NCBI GenBank assembly: GCA_947464365.1
Contig: CANHWS010000007.1
Location: forward strand, 1 to 27,333
DNA length: 27,333 nt
Direction: 5' to 3'
DNA from: Cytophagaceae bacterium
GTDB lineage: Bacteria > Bacteroidota > Bacteroidia > Cytophagales > Flexibacteraceae
Shown here: positions 1 through 7,219 of the stretch, in pieces
Layout of the letters: each line of letters opens with the position of its first letter
How positions within the stretch are numbered: the stretch's first letter is position 1
The notes under the pieces: generated by a model
The model's input: the letters and a program-made list of their open reading frames with translations, nothing else
The model's database searches: none
What the model was told of the DNA's origin: nothing
Position numbers and translations under genes: made by a program

Positions 1-2081
1 AATGGGTGCAACAGCGCTAAAACTTGCTCCAGGAACTGGTGTGTAGCAGCCAAGGTTTGCGCATCGATCGGGGCCTGATAAGCAGGTTTGATCAGCTCGA
101 GGTACCATGCGCAGAAATCATCCCAGACTAGTTTATAGGTGGTCATCAGCGCCTCACTCATCCTGAACTTGTCATACAGGTCGTTCACCTCGGTGATAGC
201 TTGGCTGATGCGGCTGCTAAACCAGGCGATGGCAACTTTGTTGTCAGCAGGTTGGGCAAGGGTTTCATCCACCTGCCAGCCCTGGATTAGGCGGTAGGCA
301 TTCCAAATTTTGTTGCAGAAGTTGCGGCCCTGCTCCACGAGTTTTTCGTCATACGGCAAGTCGTTCCCTGCTGGTGAGCACAATAACATCCCAACCCGAA
401 CGGCATCGGCACCATATTGGTCGATAAGGTCCAGCGGATCGGGGCTATTGCCAAGGCTTTTGCTCATTTTCCGCCCTTGTTTATCCCGGACGATGCCAGT
501 AAGGTAAACGTTGCGGAAAGGAGGCAAACCACGGTATTCATACCCCGCCATGACCATCCGAGCTACCCAGAAGAATAAGATCTCGGGCGCTGTAACGAGG
601 TCGGCAGTAGGGTAGTAGTACTTGATGTCTTCGTTGTCCGGGTTTTCGAACCCATCAAACACCGAGATAGGCCAAAGCCAAGAGCTGAACCAAGTGTCCA
701 TTACATCCTCGTCTTGCTTCAGCTGATCAGCAGTGATGCCTGGGACCAAGGCTTGCGCCAAAGCCAATGCCTTTTCGTCCGAATTGGCGACCACAATCTG
801 GCCATCAGGCAAGTAGTAAGCCGGGATCCGTTGCCCCCACCACAGCTGACGGCTCACGCACCAGTCACGGACGTTCTCCATCCAGACGCGGTAGGTGTTC
901 TTGAACCTTGCAGGGTGCAGTTTGATGGTGTCGTTCATGACAGCATCAAGAGCAGGGCCAGCCAGTTCCTTCATTTTCAGGAACCACTGCAGGCTCAACC
1001 TTGGCTCGATGACAGCGTTGGTGCGCTCGCTGTATCCAAGGTTGTTTTTGATTTCTTCGACTTTCAGGATGTGGCCAGCCTCTTCAAGGTCTTGACCCAT
1101 CAGCTTACGGGCCTCAAATCGGTCAAGGCCAATGTATTTCGGGATCCCGACCGCATCGCTCAGCGTGCCGTCGTCATTCAGGCCTTCGATGATGGGTAGG
1201 TTATGCCTAAGTCCGATTTCGTAGTCATTGATGTCATGCGCTGGGGTTACCTTGAGGCAGCCAGTACCAAACGCTGCATCGACATAATTATCTCCAATAA
1301 TCGGGATCAGCCTGTCGGTAAACGGCACAATGACATGTTTACTTAGCAGGGCCTGATACCTTTCGTCATCTGGGTTGACAGCTATCGCAACGTCAGCCAA
1401 GATCGTCTCTGGCCGGGTAGTCGCTACAGTCAAGAACTCAGCAGTTGGTTTGCCACCAGCATCTGCAAAAAAGTACTTGACGTAAAACAGTTTGCTATTT
1501 ACCTCCTTGTGGAAAACTTCCTCATCGCTGAGGGCTGTTTTGCCAATCGGGTCCCAGTTCACCATACGCAGGCCACGGTACATCAGGCCTTTGTTGTACA
1601 GGTCAACAAAGGTGTCGATCACCGCTGCCGACAGTTTGGGCTCCATCGTGAAACGCGTGCGGTCCCAGTCAGCACTGCAGCCTAGGTGCCGCAGTTGCTT
1701 CAGGATGATGCCGCCATATTTTTCTTTCCACTCCCAGGCCTGCTCCAAGAAGGCTTCTCGGCTGAGGTCCTTTTTGTGGATTCCTTCTGCCCTAAGCATC
1801 TGGACGACCTTTGCCTCAGTAGCGATGCTGGCATGGTCTGTACCCGGAACCCAACAGGCTTCCTTGCCTAGCATTCTTGCCCGCCTAACCATCACATCCT
1901 GGATCGTATTATTGAGCATGTGGCCCATGTGAAGAACACCTGTCACGTTTGGTGGTGGGATCACGACGCAATAGGGCTCCTTATCTGGGTTCGGCTTGCT
2001 AGCGAAATAGCCATTGTCGAGCCAGTATTGGTACCAGTGCTGTTCTACTTCGGAAGGGTTATAGGTCTTGGTGAGCTCCAT
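1..2081 (-). CDS. valS: valyl-tRNA synthetase, N-terminal part (cut by window start)
   Basis: Class I aminoacyl-tRNA synthetase that charges tRNA-Val with valine in the cytoplasm. The frame read from ATG at 2081 is open for about 693 codons to the window edge, so the C-terminus (end of the anticodon-binding domain and the tRNA-binding coiled coil) lies outside. The start MELTKTYNPSEVEQ is typical of the family. The HIGH-type motif appears in PPPNVTGVLHMGHML, the editing domain region contains TTRPET (the editing-site TTRPET of Val/Ile/Leu enzymes), a WWGQRIP segment follows, and the KMSKS loop appears as GRKMSKSLGNSPDP. No Shine-Dalgarno sequence stands before the ATG, as is usual in Bacteroidota. 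The upstream 224 bases (2082-2305) hold no gene that I can support. Identification is very secure; only the length is unknown. Confidence 0.97.
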   Translation of the reverse strand, partial: MELTKTYNPSEVEQHWYQYWLDNGYFASKPNPDKEPYCVVIPPPNVTGVLHMGHMLNNTIQDVMVRRARMLGKEACWVPGTDHASIATEAKVVQMLRAEGIHKKDLSREAFLEQAWEWKEKYGGIILKQLRHLGCSADWDRTRFTMEPKLSAAVIDTFVDLYNKGLMYRGLRMVNWDPIGKTALSDEEVFHKEVNSKLFYVKYFFADAGGKPTAEFLTVATTRPETILADVAIAVNPDDERYQALLSKHVIVPFTDRLIPIIGDNYVDAAFGTGCLKVTPAHDINDYEIGLRHNLPIIEGLNDDGTLSDAVGIPKYIGLDRFEARKLMGQDLEEAGHILKVEEIKNNLGYSERTNAVIEPRLSLQWFLKMKELAGPALDAVMNDTIKLHPARFKNTYRVWMENVRDWCVSRQLWWGQRIPAYYLPDGQIVVANSDEKALALAQALVPGITADQLKQDEDVMDTWFSSWLWPISVFDGFENPDNEDIKYYYPTADLVTAPEILFFWVARMVMAGYEYRGLPPFRNVYLTGIVRDKQGRKMSKSLGNSPDPLDLIDQYGADAVRVGMLLCSPAGNDLPYDEKLVEQGRNFCNKIWNAYRLIQGWQVDETLAQPADNKVAIAWFSSRISQAITEVNDLYDKFRMSEALMTTYKLVWDDFCAWYLELIKPAYQAPIDAQTLAATHQFLEQVLALLHP

Positions 2082-2305
2082 GCTGTGCTAATGAGGGGTC
2101 TTGACAGGTATCCACTTGCCATTGAGGCCCCAAAGGGCTACAAACAGGCAAAGGGGCTGCAATTTAGTGATTTGGGCGGGATTTGGGGTGCCCGCCTAGT
2201 CAAGAATATCACGATCTGCCTACCAGAAATTAGGGCTAGTGAAGGGAGATTTTGTCTAAGTTTACAGGTGAAGGAAAAAGTGATTAAATCGCACGGTGTT
2301 TCATC

Positions 2306-2428
2306 TCAAACTTGAATGTGCCAGTCCAAAACTACAACTTTGTCGATTTTATTTTCGTGGCTATTATGTAATCGGATTGTTTGGATAACAATTTCTAATT
2401 GTTTTTCAGTTAGGCCAAATTGATTCAT
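2306..2428 (-). pseudogene. truncated minimal nucleotidyltransferase (MNT) remnant
   Basis: A frame of 40 residues starting at ATG 2428, only two bases after the stop of the HEPN-type gene upstream, which is the usual tight pairing of HI0073/HI0074-type genes. The N-terminal stretch (MNQFGLTEKQLEIVIQ, then KIDKVVV) looks like the start of a minimal nucleotidyltransferase, whose next residues should be the FGSRARG motif and then the D-x-D metal site. Here the sequence leaves the family immediately after KVVV, reads LDWHIQV and stops. I looked in all three frames of the next 150 bases and found no GSRxxG or DxD segment, so the catalytic part is missing, not just shifted. Inference: a deletion or recombination end-point removed it. 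Such a short product could not be catalytic. Confidence 0.6.
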
Positions 2429-2430
2429 AT

Positions 2431-2859
2431 CTAATCTTTATTTAACCGAATGTTGAAATCAGCTTTTACTTTGGTCCACGTAGTTAAGAAATGGGTGTCG
2501 ATATTCTCTAATGCTGCCAACAAATCAGCGCGACCACACCTATGAGATAACCCATTACGAACATCTATCATCTGAAACATAACCTCTGGTTCGTCAATGA
2601 GATTGGCCGCAAATGCCTATTTGATTACCTATCTTGGGCTGATGTTGCCGATAGCTAATCCTTGGTATTCTAGATAATCCTTAAGGACTTTCCAAGCCAA
2701 CTCCCAAGTGAATACAAAACGTAGAAATAGTCCCTCCATCGCCAGCTGAGACAGTTCCCCATTATGGTACTGGATAACTGCTTCCTCAAGTAAGTCATGA
2801 GCCTGTACGTAATTCTGGAACCGAAAGTGCCAGCGGGGTGTTTTTGGGGCGGTTTCCAT
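2431..2859 (-). pseudogene. HEPN-type nucleotidyltransferase partner (HI0074 family) with two in-frame amber codons
   Basis: From ATG 2859 the frame encodes 76 residues matching the HI0074-type nucleotidyltransferase substrate-binding family (RFQNYVQAHDLLEEAV, then FVFTWELAWKVLKDYLEYQG, then SPR) and stops at TAG 2629-2631. Read on in the same frame, the family similarity continues to a final TAG at 2431-2433: the order is SPR-stop-VIK-stop-AFAANLIDEPEVMFQMID, then VRNGLSHR, which carries the R-N-x-x-S-H form of the HEPN motif. The two internal stops, both TAG, sit where related proteins have polar residues (SPRxVIKxAF) and are each one C-to-T change from CAG (Gln). Full length would be 142 residues, normal for the family. 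Such pairs act as HEPN/MNT toxin-antitoxin modules in known cases. TAG ends many healthy genes here, so general recoding is excluded. Most likely a decaying pseudogene. Confidence 0.75.
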
Positions 2860-2953
2860 GCTGGATTTAGAGGCTTGTTGATTTTTGAGTTAGTTTTCAG
2901 GTGCAAGATTAGCCAAATTTGGTAGGAGCATCCCCAGCAAGAGCATAAGGACA

Positions 2954-3209
2954 TCACTCTTCATAGAAGACATCCCCATCAAATGCTTGACATAATGCTT
3001 CGAAATCGAGTCCGCATTTTGCGCATTCATATTGCACTTGCGCAGTTTCGACGAAGTTGGAAAATGTTTGTGGAAATCGAAAGGTTTGCCCTTCAGGATT
3101 GCAGTGGGTTATAAACTCCATATCATTGAGCTCAAGTTCGAATCCATTACTCAGTAACCACTCTGTTAGTTTATCAACGCTGAACCTAATGCTGTAGCAT
3201 AAGTAGTTG
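2954..3209 (-). pseudogene. out-of-phase 3' continuation of the unknown gene at 3186-3584
   Basis: If the C9 run at 3212-3220 is read as eight bases, the frame of the upstream gene continues without a stop through this segment to TGA at 2954-2956 and gives one protein of 209 residues in place of 132. The extra residues look like real protein: mixed composition, phrases such as LTEWLLSNGFELELND and FRFPQTFSNFVETAQV, and a Cys pair in YECAKCGLDF, ending in an acidic tail FDGDVFYEE. I do not recognise a family. As the sequence stands this part has no start codon of its own that would give most of it, so it is either the broken end of a pseudogene, the second half of a gene switched by tract length, or the victim of a homopolymer error in the assembly. 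Confidence 0.6.
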
Positions 3210-3584
3210 TTGGGGGGGGGTAGTGAATTTTATGAAATTCATAAGCATTGCATTTGTTTTTTCCTGCAGTGGTGTAATTATTATTTTTCCATCCCTAATC
3301 GATACTTCTGAGGTAGGGAATAGGTTGCTAAGTATATTTATGTCGTCGATATTGCTAGCTTTCTCTAATGTATATGCCAGGACCTTGGATGCTAATTGTT
3401 TGGCCTTGGCCGCAGAAATATCACTATACATCATGATCCCGAAGTCTAAGAGGAGGCAATAGTAAACTATCTTACCATTGACTACCTGTTCCACACCTAC
3501 CGAGGCAAGGTCAAGTAACTCGATATTGACCTCATTAGCGATCTGTATTTGCGGGGAGGTATCCATTGCTGTCTTCATTATCAT
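3186..3584 (-). CDS. hypothetical protein, frame ending just after a C9 tract
   Basis: An open frame of 132 residues starting at ATG 3584, 71 bases downstream of pyrB on the same strand. I do not recognise the family. No signal peptide or membrane segment is visible; the body has alternating hydrophobic and polar residues (NIELLDLASVGVEQVV, KIVYYCLLLDFGIMMYSD, KAKQLASKVLAYTLEKA) consistent with a small soluble alpha/beta protein. The last residues, from PP onward (QQLLMLQH), are read through the homopolymer run at 3212-3220 and look like an arbitrary out-of-frame tail; one base fewer would extend the protein to 2954. The surrounding DNA is more AT-rich than the housekeeping genes, and the next genes are decayed, so this belongs to a small accessory island. 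Strand and frame are reasonably supported by the continuous continuation; function unknown. Confidence 0.6.
   Translation of the reverse strand: MIMKTAMDTSPQIQIANEVNIELLDLASVGVEQVVNGKIVYYCLLLDFGIMMYSDISAAKAKQLASKVLAYTLEKASNIDDINILSNLFPTSEVSIRDGKIIITPLQEKTNAMLMNFIKFTTPPQQLLMLQH
3212..3220. repeat. mononucleotide run, nine G (nine C on the coding strand)
   Basis: Nine consecutive G on the plus strand, inside the 3' part of the minus-strand hypothetical gene. It is the longest G/C run I noticed in the window. It sits exactly where the reading frame of the gene is lost and a long open continuation begins in the neighbouring frame, so its length decides the product. Confidence 0.95.
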
Positions 3585-3655
3585 GACTCGAGATTTGTGG
3601 TCCGAACGTGTTTATGAAATAAGGTTACAAAGCCCGTACCAAAAAAAACAACCCC

Positions 3656-4579
3656 TTACCCGCCATTCGCCAGCAAATACATTACCGCCATCCGGACAGC
3701 CACACCATTCTCAACTTGGTCTAAGATGACGGCATGTTCGCTGTCAGCCACATCACTGCTAAGCTCCACACCCCTATTGATGGGGCCTGGGTGCATAATG
3801 ACCTTAGGTGCATCTAGTTTGTCAAGGCGGGCTTTATCAATCCCAAAGTAGCGGCTGTATTCACGCAAGGAAGGAAAGTATTGGATCTGTTGCCGCTCTA
3901 GTTGGATGCGGAGCACATTGGCCACATCGGCCCAGGCCAAGGCTGCATCTACATCATGGCTCACCTTGACACCTAACTGGTGCAAGTGCCGTGGGATAAG
4001 CGTGGTGGGACCACAAACCATGACCTCAGCACCGAGTTTCTGGAGGCAAAAGATATTGCTCAGGGCAACCCTGCTATGTGTGATATCACCAATGATGGCC
4101 ACTTTTTTGCCAGCCACATCCCCTAGTTTTTCCTTTATCGTGAAGGCATCTAGCAAGGCTTGGGTCGGGTGCTCGTGGGTGCCATCCCCGGCATTGACGA
4201 TATTGGCCGAGATATGTTGGGCCAAAAAGTGAGGTGCGCCGACACTGGCATGCCGCATCACAACCATATCTACCTTCATGGCCAAGATATTGTTGACAGT
4301 ATCCAGCAAGGTTTCACCCTTCTTGACCGAGCTATTGCTGGCTGCAAAGTTGATCACGTCGGCACTCAGGCGTTTCTGAGCCAGTTCGAAGGATAGGCGG
4401 GTGCGGGTGCTATTCTCAAAAAAGATATTAGCTACAGTGACTTCCCGCAATGATGGCACCTTCTTGATTGGGCGGTTAAGGACCTCCTTAAAATAGCTCG
4501 CCGTCTCCAAGATCAGTTCGATATCGGCAGTGGTTAGGTTCTTGATGCCAAGGAGGTGCTTTACGCTCAGGACTTTCAT
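3656..4579 (-). CDS. pyrB: aspartate carbamoyltransferase catalytic chain
   Basis: Catalyses carbamoyl phosphate plus L-aspartate to carbamoyl-aspartate, the committed step of pyrimidine synthesis, in the cytoplasm. 307 residues, the normal length for the catalytic chain. The carbamoyl-phosphate loop STRTR is at about residues 57-61 (in FFENSTRTRLSFE), HPTQ at about 137-140, and the aspartate-domain signature HPGPINRG near 265. It starts at ATG 4579, 52 bases after the end of pyrR on the same strand, so both are probably one transcript. No regulatory chain (pyrI) lies beside it; catalytic chains without pyrI partners work as trimers in many bacteria. No convincing terminator is visible after the stop, so transcription may run into the hypothetical gene at 3584. 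Identification is secure. Confidence 0.97.
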   Translation of the reverse strand: MKVLSVKHLLGIKNLTTADIELILETASYFKEVLNRPIKKVPSLREVTVANIFFENSTRTRLSFELAQKRLSADVINFAASNSSVKKGETLLDTVNNILAMKVDMVVMRHASVGAPHFLAQHISANIVNAGDGTHEHPTQALLDAFTIKEKLGDVAGKKVAIIGDITHSRVALSNIFCLQKLGAEVMVCGPTTLIPRHLHQLGVKVSHDVDAALAWADVANVLRIQLERQQIQYFPSLREYSRYFGIDKARLDKLDAPKVIMHPGPINRGVELSSDVADSEHAVILDQVENGVAVRMAVMYLLANGG

Positions 4580-4631
4580 CGGTAGGGTTTGAGTGGCTTC
4601 GAAGTTTCGGTCAAGCAGGTAGCTATTAGTA

Positions 4632-5195
4632 CTAAGAGGGAAGGGAAGGGGCGTCTGGGCTCAAAAGCCAAACTTCATCCTGAGTGGCAGCGTTTTCGCC
4701 GGCCCAGTTGACCTGCACTCGTTCGTTGAAGCTCGAGTTTATACTAGTGCCGATGTAACTAGCTTCAATAGGTAGCTCACGGGCATAATATCGATCGATC
4801 AAGACCAGCAGCTCCACCTTACGAGGACGGCCATAGGCAATCATGGCGTCTAGCGCACTGCGGACAGTACGGCCTGTAAACAACACATCATCGATAAGGA
4901 CTACACGTTTGCCTTCTATAACGTAGGGCACATGAGTAGCATTGGGCTGGAGTGGGGTGTCACGCCGCCTAAAGTCATCGCGGTGAAACGTAACATCAAT
5001 CCACCCTAGGGCAACGGCCTGACCACTGATTTCGGAAAGCTTGGCCCCAATGCGTTTGGCCAATAAGGTCCCTCGTGGTTGGAGCCCGAGGATGACAGTT
5101 TCGGTAAGGTCCTCGTGGTTTTCTAATAACTGATGGCAGAGTCTGGTGAGCATCACCTCAATCCTCGGTGCCGAAATCAAGACCTTACTTGTCAT
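4632..5195 (-). CDS. pyrR: bifunctional pyrimidine operon regulator / uracil phosphoribosyltransferase PyrR
   Basis: A type I phosphoribosyltransferase fold protein of 187 residues. The PRPP-binding loop is VVLIDDVLFTGRTVRSALDA at roughly residues 97-116, and the N-terminal part contains the LGLQPRG segment seen in PyrR. In Firmicutes PyrR binds pyr mRNA and promotes attenuation, and it also has weak uracil phosphoribosyltransferase activity. Here it is directly upstream of pyrB, which fits a pyrimidine role. I saw no anti-terminator/terminator pair in the 52 bases before pyrB or upstream of pyrR, so whether it still controls transcription in this organism is open. Starts at ATG 5195; the region up to gldH (5196-5471) has no other gene that I can support. 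Confidence 0.93.
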   Translation of the reverse strand: MTSKVLISAPRIEVMLTRLCHQLLENHEDLTETVILGLQPRGTLLAKRIGAKLSEISGQAVALGWIDVTFHRDDFRRRDTPLQPNATHVPYVIEGKRVVLIDDVLFTGRTVRSALDAMIAYGRPRKVELLVLIDRYYARELPIEASYIGTSINSSFNERVQVNWAGENAATQDEVWLLSPDAPSLPS

Positions 5196-5453
5196 ATCAC
5201 CTGTGTTGGTGCAGGGGCAGCAACTAGGACTGATAGACTTAGGATGTCTGGACTTAGTGCTAGCTTTTGTTTAGGATCAACCTGCAACCTTGCTGCAAAT
5301 TAGCGTATGATATTGATAGCAATGGCACTGACCACATCAAAAACTTTTGCCCTTCACGATTGCAGATTGCCATCCGGCTGGTATGGTGCCAATGGGAGCT
5401 GCCATTTGCCTGCATACAACAACCTGTCGCTCACGAGGCATGGACCTAATTTT

Positions 5454-5469
5454 GCCCTTATCTTTGTGC
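5454..5469 (+). promoter_or_regulatory. putative promoter -7 box of gldH (TATCTTTG)
   Basis: The box TATCTTTG (5459-5466) matches the Bacteroidota -7 consensus TAnnTTTG exactly and lies five bases before the in-frame ATG at 5472. No good -33 TTG is visible at the usual distance. The 16 bases 5454-5469 are identical to those in front of the E1 dehydrogenase gene at 15437-15452, which supports function. Transcription would start at about the ATG. Confidence 0.45.
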
Positions 5470-5471
5470 TG

Positions 5472-6038
5472 ATGAAGTTACCTATTCAACTTAATGTTGC
5501 CCACAGTTGGCAAACTACTAACGTAAGTAAACCCGCTAGGTTTTTCTCCATGGCCAAGATAGGAGTTTGGGGGCTCATAATCAGCCTGATAGGCTTATTG
5601 AGCAGTTGCCAGCAACATGATGTCGTTTTTCAGGACCAAGTAATTTTGGTAGACGGACAATGGGTGCAGGACAGCGCCAAAACCTTTGCCTTCCAGATCG
5701 ATGATGTGCAGGCTAGCTACAACATCTACTACTTCATGCGCAACAACCTAGACTACCCCTACGCTAATATCTACCTTAAGGACGAGATCGTGGGCCCTGG
5801 AACAGCCAAACCGACAGGTAGCCTAAAGCAGTTCTTTTTGGCCAACCCCCAGACTGGCCAACCCTTAGGCAGTGGCTTGGCGGACGTGCGTGACAATACG
5901 TTACTTGCCTACAAAGAGGTCCAGTTTAAGCAACTTGGGCAGTATAAACTCAGCCTAAAGCAATACATGCGCCAGAGCACCCTGCCCGGAATTACTTGCG
6001 TTGGTGTCTTGGTCCAGAAGGTAAGTGCGGCAGAGTAG
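5472..6038 (+). CDS. gldH: GldH family gliding motility lipoprotein
   Basis: Matches the GldH family of lipoproteins needed for gliding in Flavobacterium. The mature part (about 140 residues after the cysteine) has the family's pattern: DVVFQDQ, then AKTFAFQIDDVQASYNIYYFMRNNLDYPYANIYL, and an ending with GQYKLSLKQYMRQSTLPGI. A lipoprotein signal is clear: hydrophobic core VWGLIISLIGLL followed by lipobox LSSC. Two starts are possible. ATG 5472 gives 188 residues (lipidated Cys at 46) and follows a promoter-like box closely; ATG 5550 gives 162 residues (Cys at 20) with a conventional signal peptide. I list the first because other exported proteins here also have long N-terminal segments, but the second is quite possible. 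Frame further upstream, to 5307, does not look coding. Function in gliding or type IX secretion is family knowledge, not seen here. Confidence 0.8.
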   Translation: MKLPIQLNVAHSWQTTNVSKPARFFSMAKIGVWGLIISLIGLLSSCQQHDVVFQDQVILVDGQWVQDSAKTFAFQIDDVQASYNIYYFMRNNLDYPYANIYLKDEIVGPGTAKPTGSLKQFFLANPQTGQPLGSGLADVRDNTLLAYKEVQFKQLGQYKLSLKQYMRQSTLPGITCVGVLVQKVSAAE

Positions 6039-6168
6039 TGCCTTTACGATGTTCATCTTTCCTTGCTAATAGATGTCCCTAACGGGTTTTAGGAACCTTA
6101 TTGAAACCAAAGCGACCGGCCAATTGGATGTTTGGCCAAATATCTGGCTGATAATATCAGCCTAGGTA

Positions 6169-6199
6169 TTGGGAAATCGGAGTCCATGCCGTACTTTTG
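6169..6199 (+). promoter_or_regulatory. putative promoter of the rplM-rpsI-rpsB cluster
   Basis: TTG at 6169-6171 and TACTTTTG at 6192-6199, with 20 bases between them, match the Bacteroidota -33/-7 pattern (TTG, TAnnTTTG). Predicted transcription start is near 6205, giving a leader of about 70 bases before the GTG of rplM. Confidence 0.5.
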
Positions 6200-6273
6200 C
6201 AGTCCGTTTGCGGAGCCTGTTGTGATAACAGTCGCTAGCAGCGGGCATTTTATCAATTTTAACACGGTAAAAA

Positions 6274-6720
6274 GTGGATACTCTAAGCTACAAAACCATT
6301 TCCGCCAACGCTGCCACTATCGAGAAGAAGTGGGTGTTGGTAGATGCTGAGGCCGCTGTTTTGGGTCGTCTCGCGAGTAAAGTCGCGATGGTGATACGGG
6401 GAAAGCACAAGCCGAGCTACACCCCTCACGCTGATTGTGGTGACCATGTCGTCATTATCAACGCTGACAAAATCAAGCTTACCGGGAAAAAGTGGGACGA
6501 AAAAGTCTATACGCGCCATACAGGTTATCCTGGTGGACAGCGGTTTAACACTCCCCGCAGGCTGGCACGCGCTTCACGTTCGGCACAAATCATCGAACAC
6601 GCCGTAAAAGGCATGTTGCCAAAAAACCGACTCGGTCGTAAGTTGTACACCCACCTTTATGTATATGAAGGGGCTGAACATCCACACGTTGCCCAGAATC
6701 CGGTAAAAATCAACCTGTAA
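6274..6720 (+). CDS. rplM: 50S ribosomal protein L13 (uL13)
   Basis: Large-subunit ribosomal protein that binds 23S rRNA early in assembly. 148 residues. The start at GTG 6274 gives MDTLSYKTISANAATIEKKW, the N-terminus characteristic of Bacteroidota uL13, so the GTG start is well supported although no ATG is available. Conserved parts VLGRLASKVAMVIRGKHKPSY, then DCGDHVVIINADKIKLTGKKW, then the MLPKNRLGRK segment are present. It is first in the rplM-rpsI-rpsB cluster and is preceded by a putative promoter. No Shine-Dalgarno sequence precedes it. Confidence 0.97.
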   Translation: MDTLSYKTISANAATIEKKWVLVDAEAAVLGRLASKVAMVIRGKHKPSYTPHADCGDHVVIINADKIKLTGKKWDEKVYTRHTGYPGGQRFNTPRRLARASRSAQIIEHAVKGMLPKNRLGRKLYTHLYVYEGAEHPHVAQNPVKINL

Positions 6721-6732
6721 CCTGTAACCAGA

Positions 6733-6739
6733 GGGAGGA
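6733..6739 (+). promoter_or_regulatory. Shine-Dalgarno-like ribosome binding site of rpsI
   Basis: GGGAGGA lies nine bases before the ATG of rpsI at 6749. It is the only strong Shine-Dalgarno sequence I noticed in the window. This is unusual for Bacteroidota, whose ribosomes generally do not use the anti-SD. Confidence 0.55.
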
Positions 6740-6748
6740 CCGCATCAC

Positions 6749-7135
6749 ATGCAAGTCATTAACAAAATTGGGCGCCGCAAAACTGCCGTAGCCCGCGTTT
6801 ATCTCAAGCCAGGGTCTGGGGTTATTACCATTAACCACCGCACGTTGGAAGATTATTTTGGCGTCGAAACGCTCCGCACAATTGTGCAGCAGCCTTTCCA
6901 CACGCTCGAAAGCCAAGGCAAATGGGACGTCTACGCGAACGTTAAAGGTGGTGGCATCAATGGCCAAGCCGAAGCGATCCGCCATGCCATCTCACGCGCA
7001 CTTGTTGCTGACACCGAAGAAAACCGCCCTGCTCTCAAGAAGGAAGGTTTCCTTACCCGCGATCCGCGTATGGTCGAACGCAAGAAGTATGGTCGTCGCA
7101 AGGCACGTCGTCGTTTCCAGTTCAGCAAGCGCTAG
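6749..7135 (+). CDS. rpsI: 30S ribosomal protein S9 (uS9)
   Basis: Small-subunit ribosomal protein whose C-terminal tail reaches the P-site tRNA. 128 residues. Features: IGRRKTAVARVYLKPGSG at the N-terminus, the GGGINGQAEAIRHAISRAL core, and the basic tail ending in RRKARRRFQFSKR with the conserved C-terminal Lys-Arg. It follows rplM after 28 bases, the common rplM-rpsI pair. An SD-like sequence precedes its ATG. Confidence 0.98.
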   Translation: MQVINKIGRRKTAVARVYLKPGSGVITINHRTLEDYFGVETLRTIVQQPFHTLESQGKWDVYANVKGGGINGQAEAIRHAISRALVADTEENRPALKKEGFLTRDPRMVERKKYGRRKARRRFQFSKR

Positions 7136-7219
7136 TCAGCCTTGCCCAATTGGTTACACGCATTTGCGTTTGCCTTTCACACCTCAAAATAATCTTTCAT
7201 CCTTTATTGATCCTCTATC

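Noticed and set aside
714..1199. Plus-strand open frames inside valS
   Set aside because: They run antisense to a fully conserved valyl-tRNA synthetase and have no family features of their own.
2617..2631. Recoding of TAG as Gln in this organism
   Set aside because: Many well-conserved genes (for example rpsI, gldH, murB, folA neighbours such as xth) end with TAG or have TAG where the family ends, so a general recoding is excluded; only local readthrough would remain.
4580..4631. PyrR-type attenuator between pyrR and pyrB
   Set aside because: No stem followed by a T run on the minus strand and no recognisable PyrR binding loop in these 52 bases.
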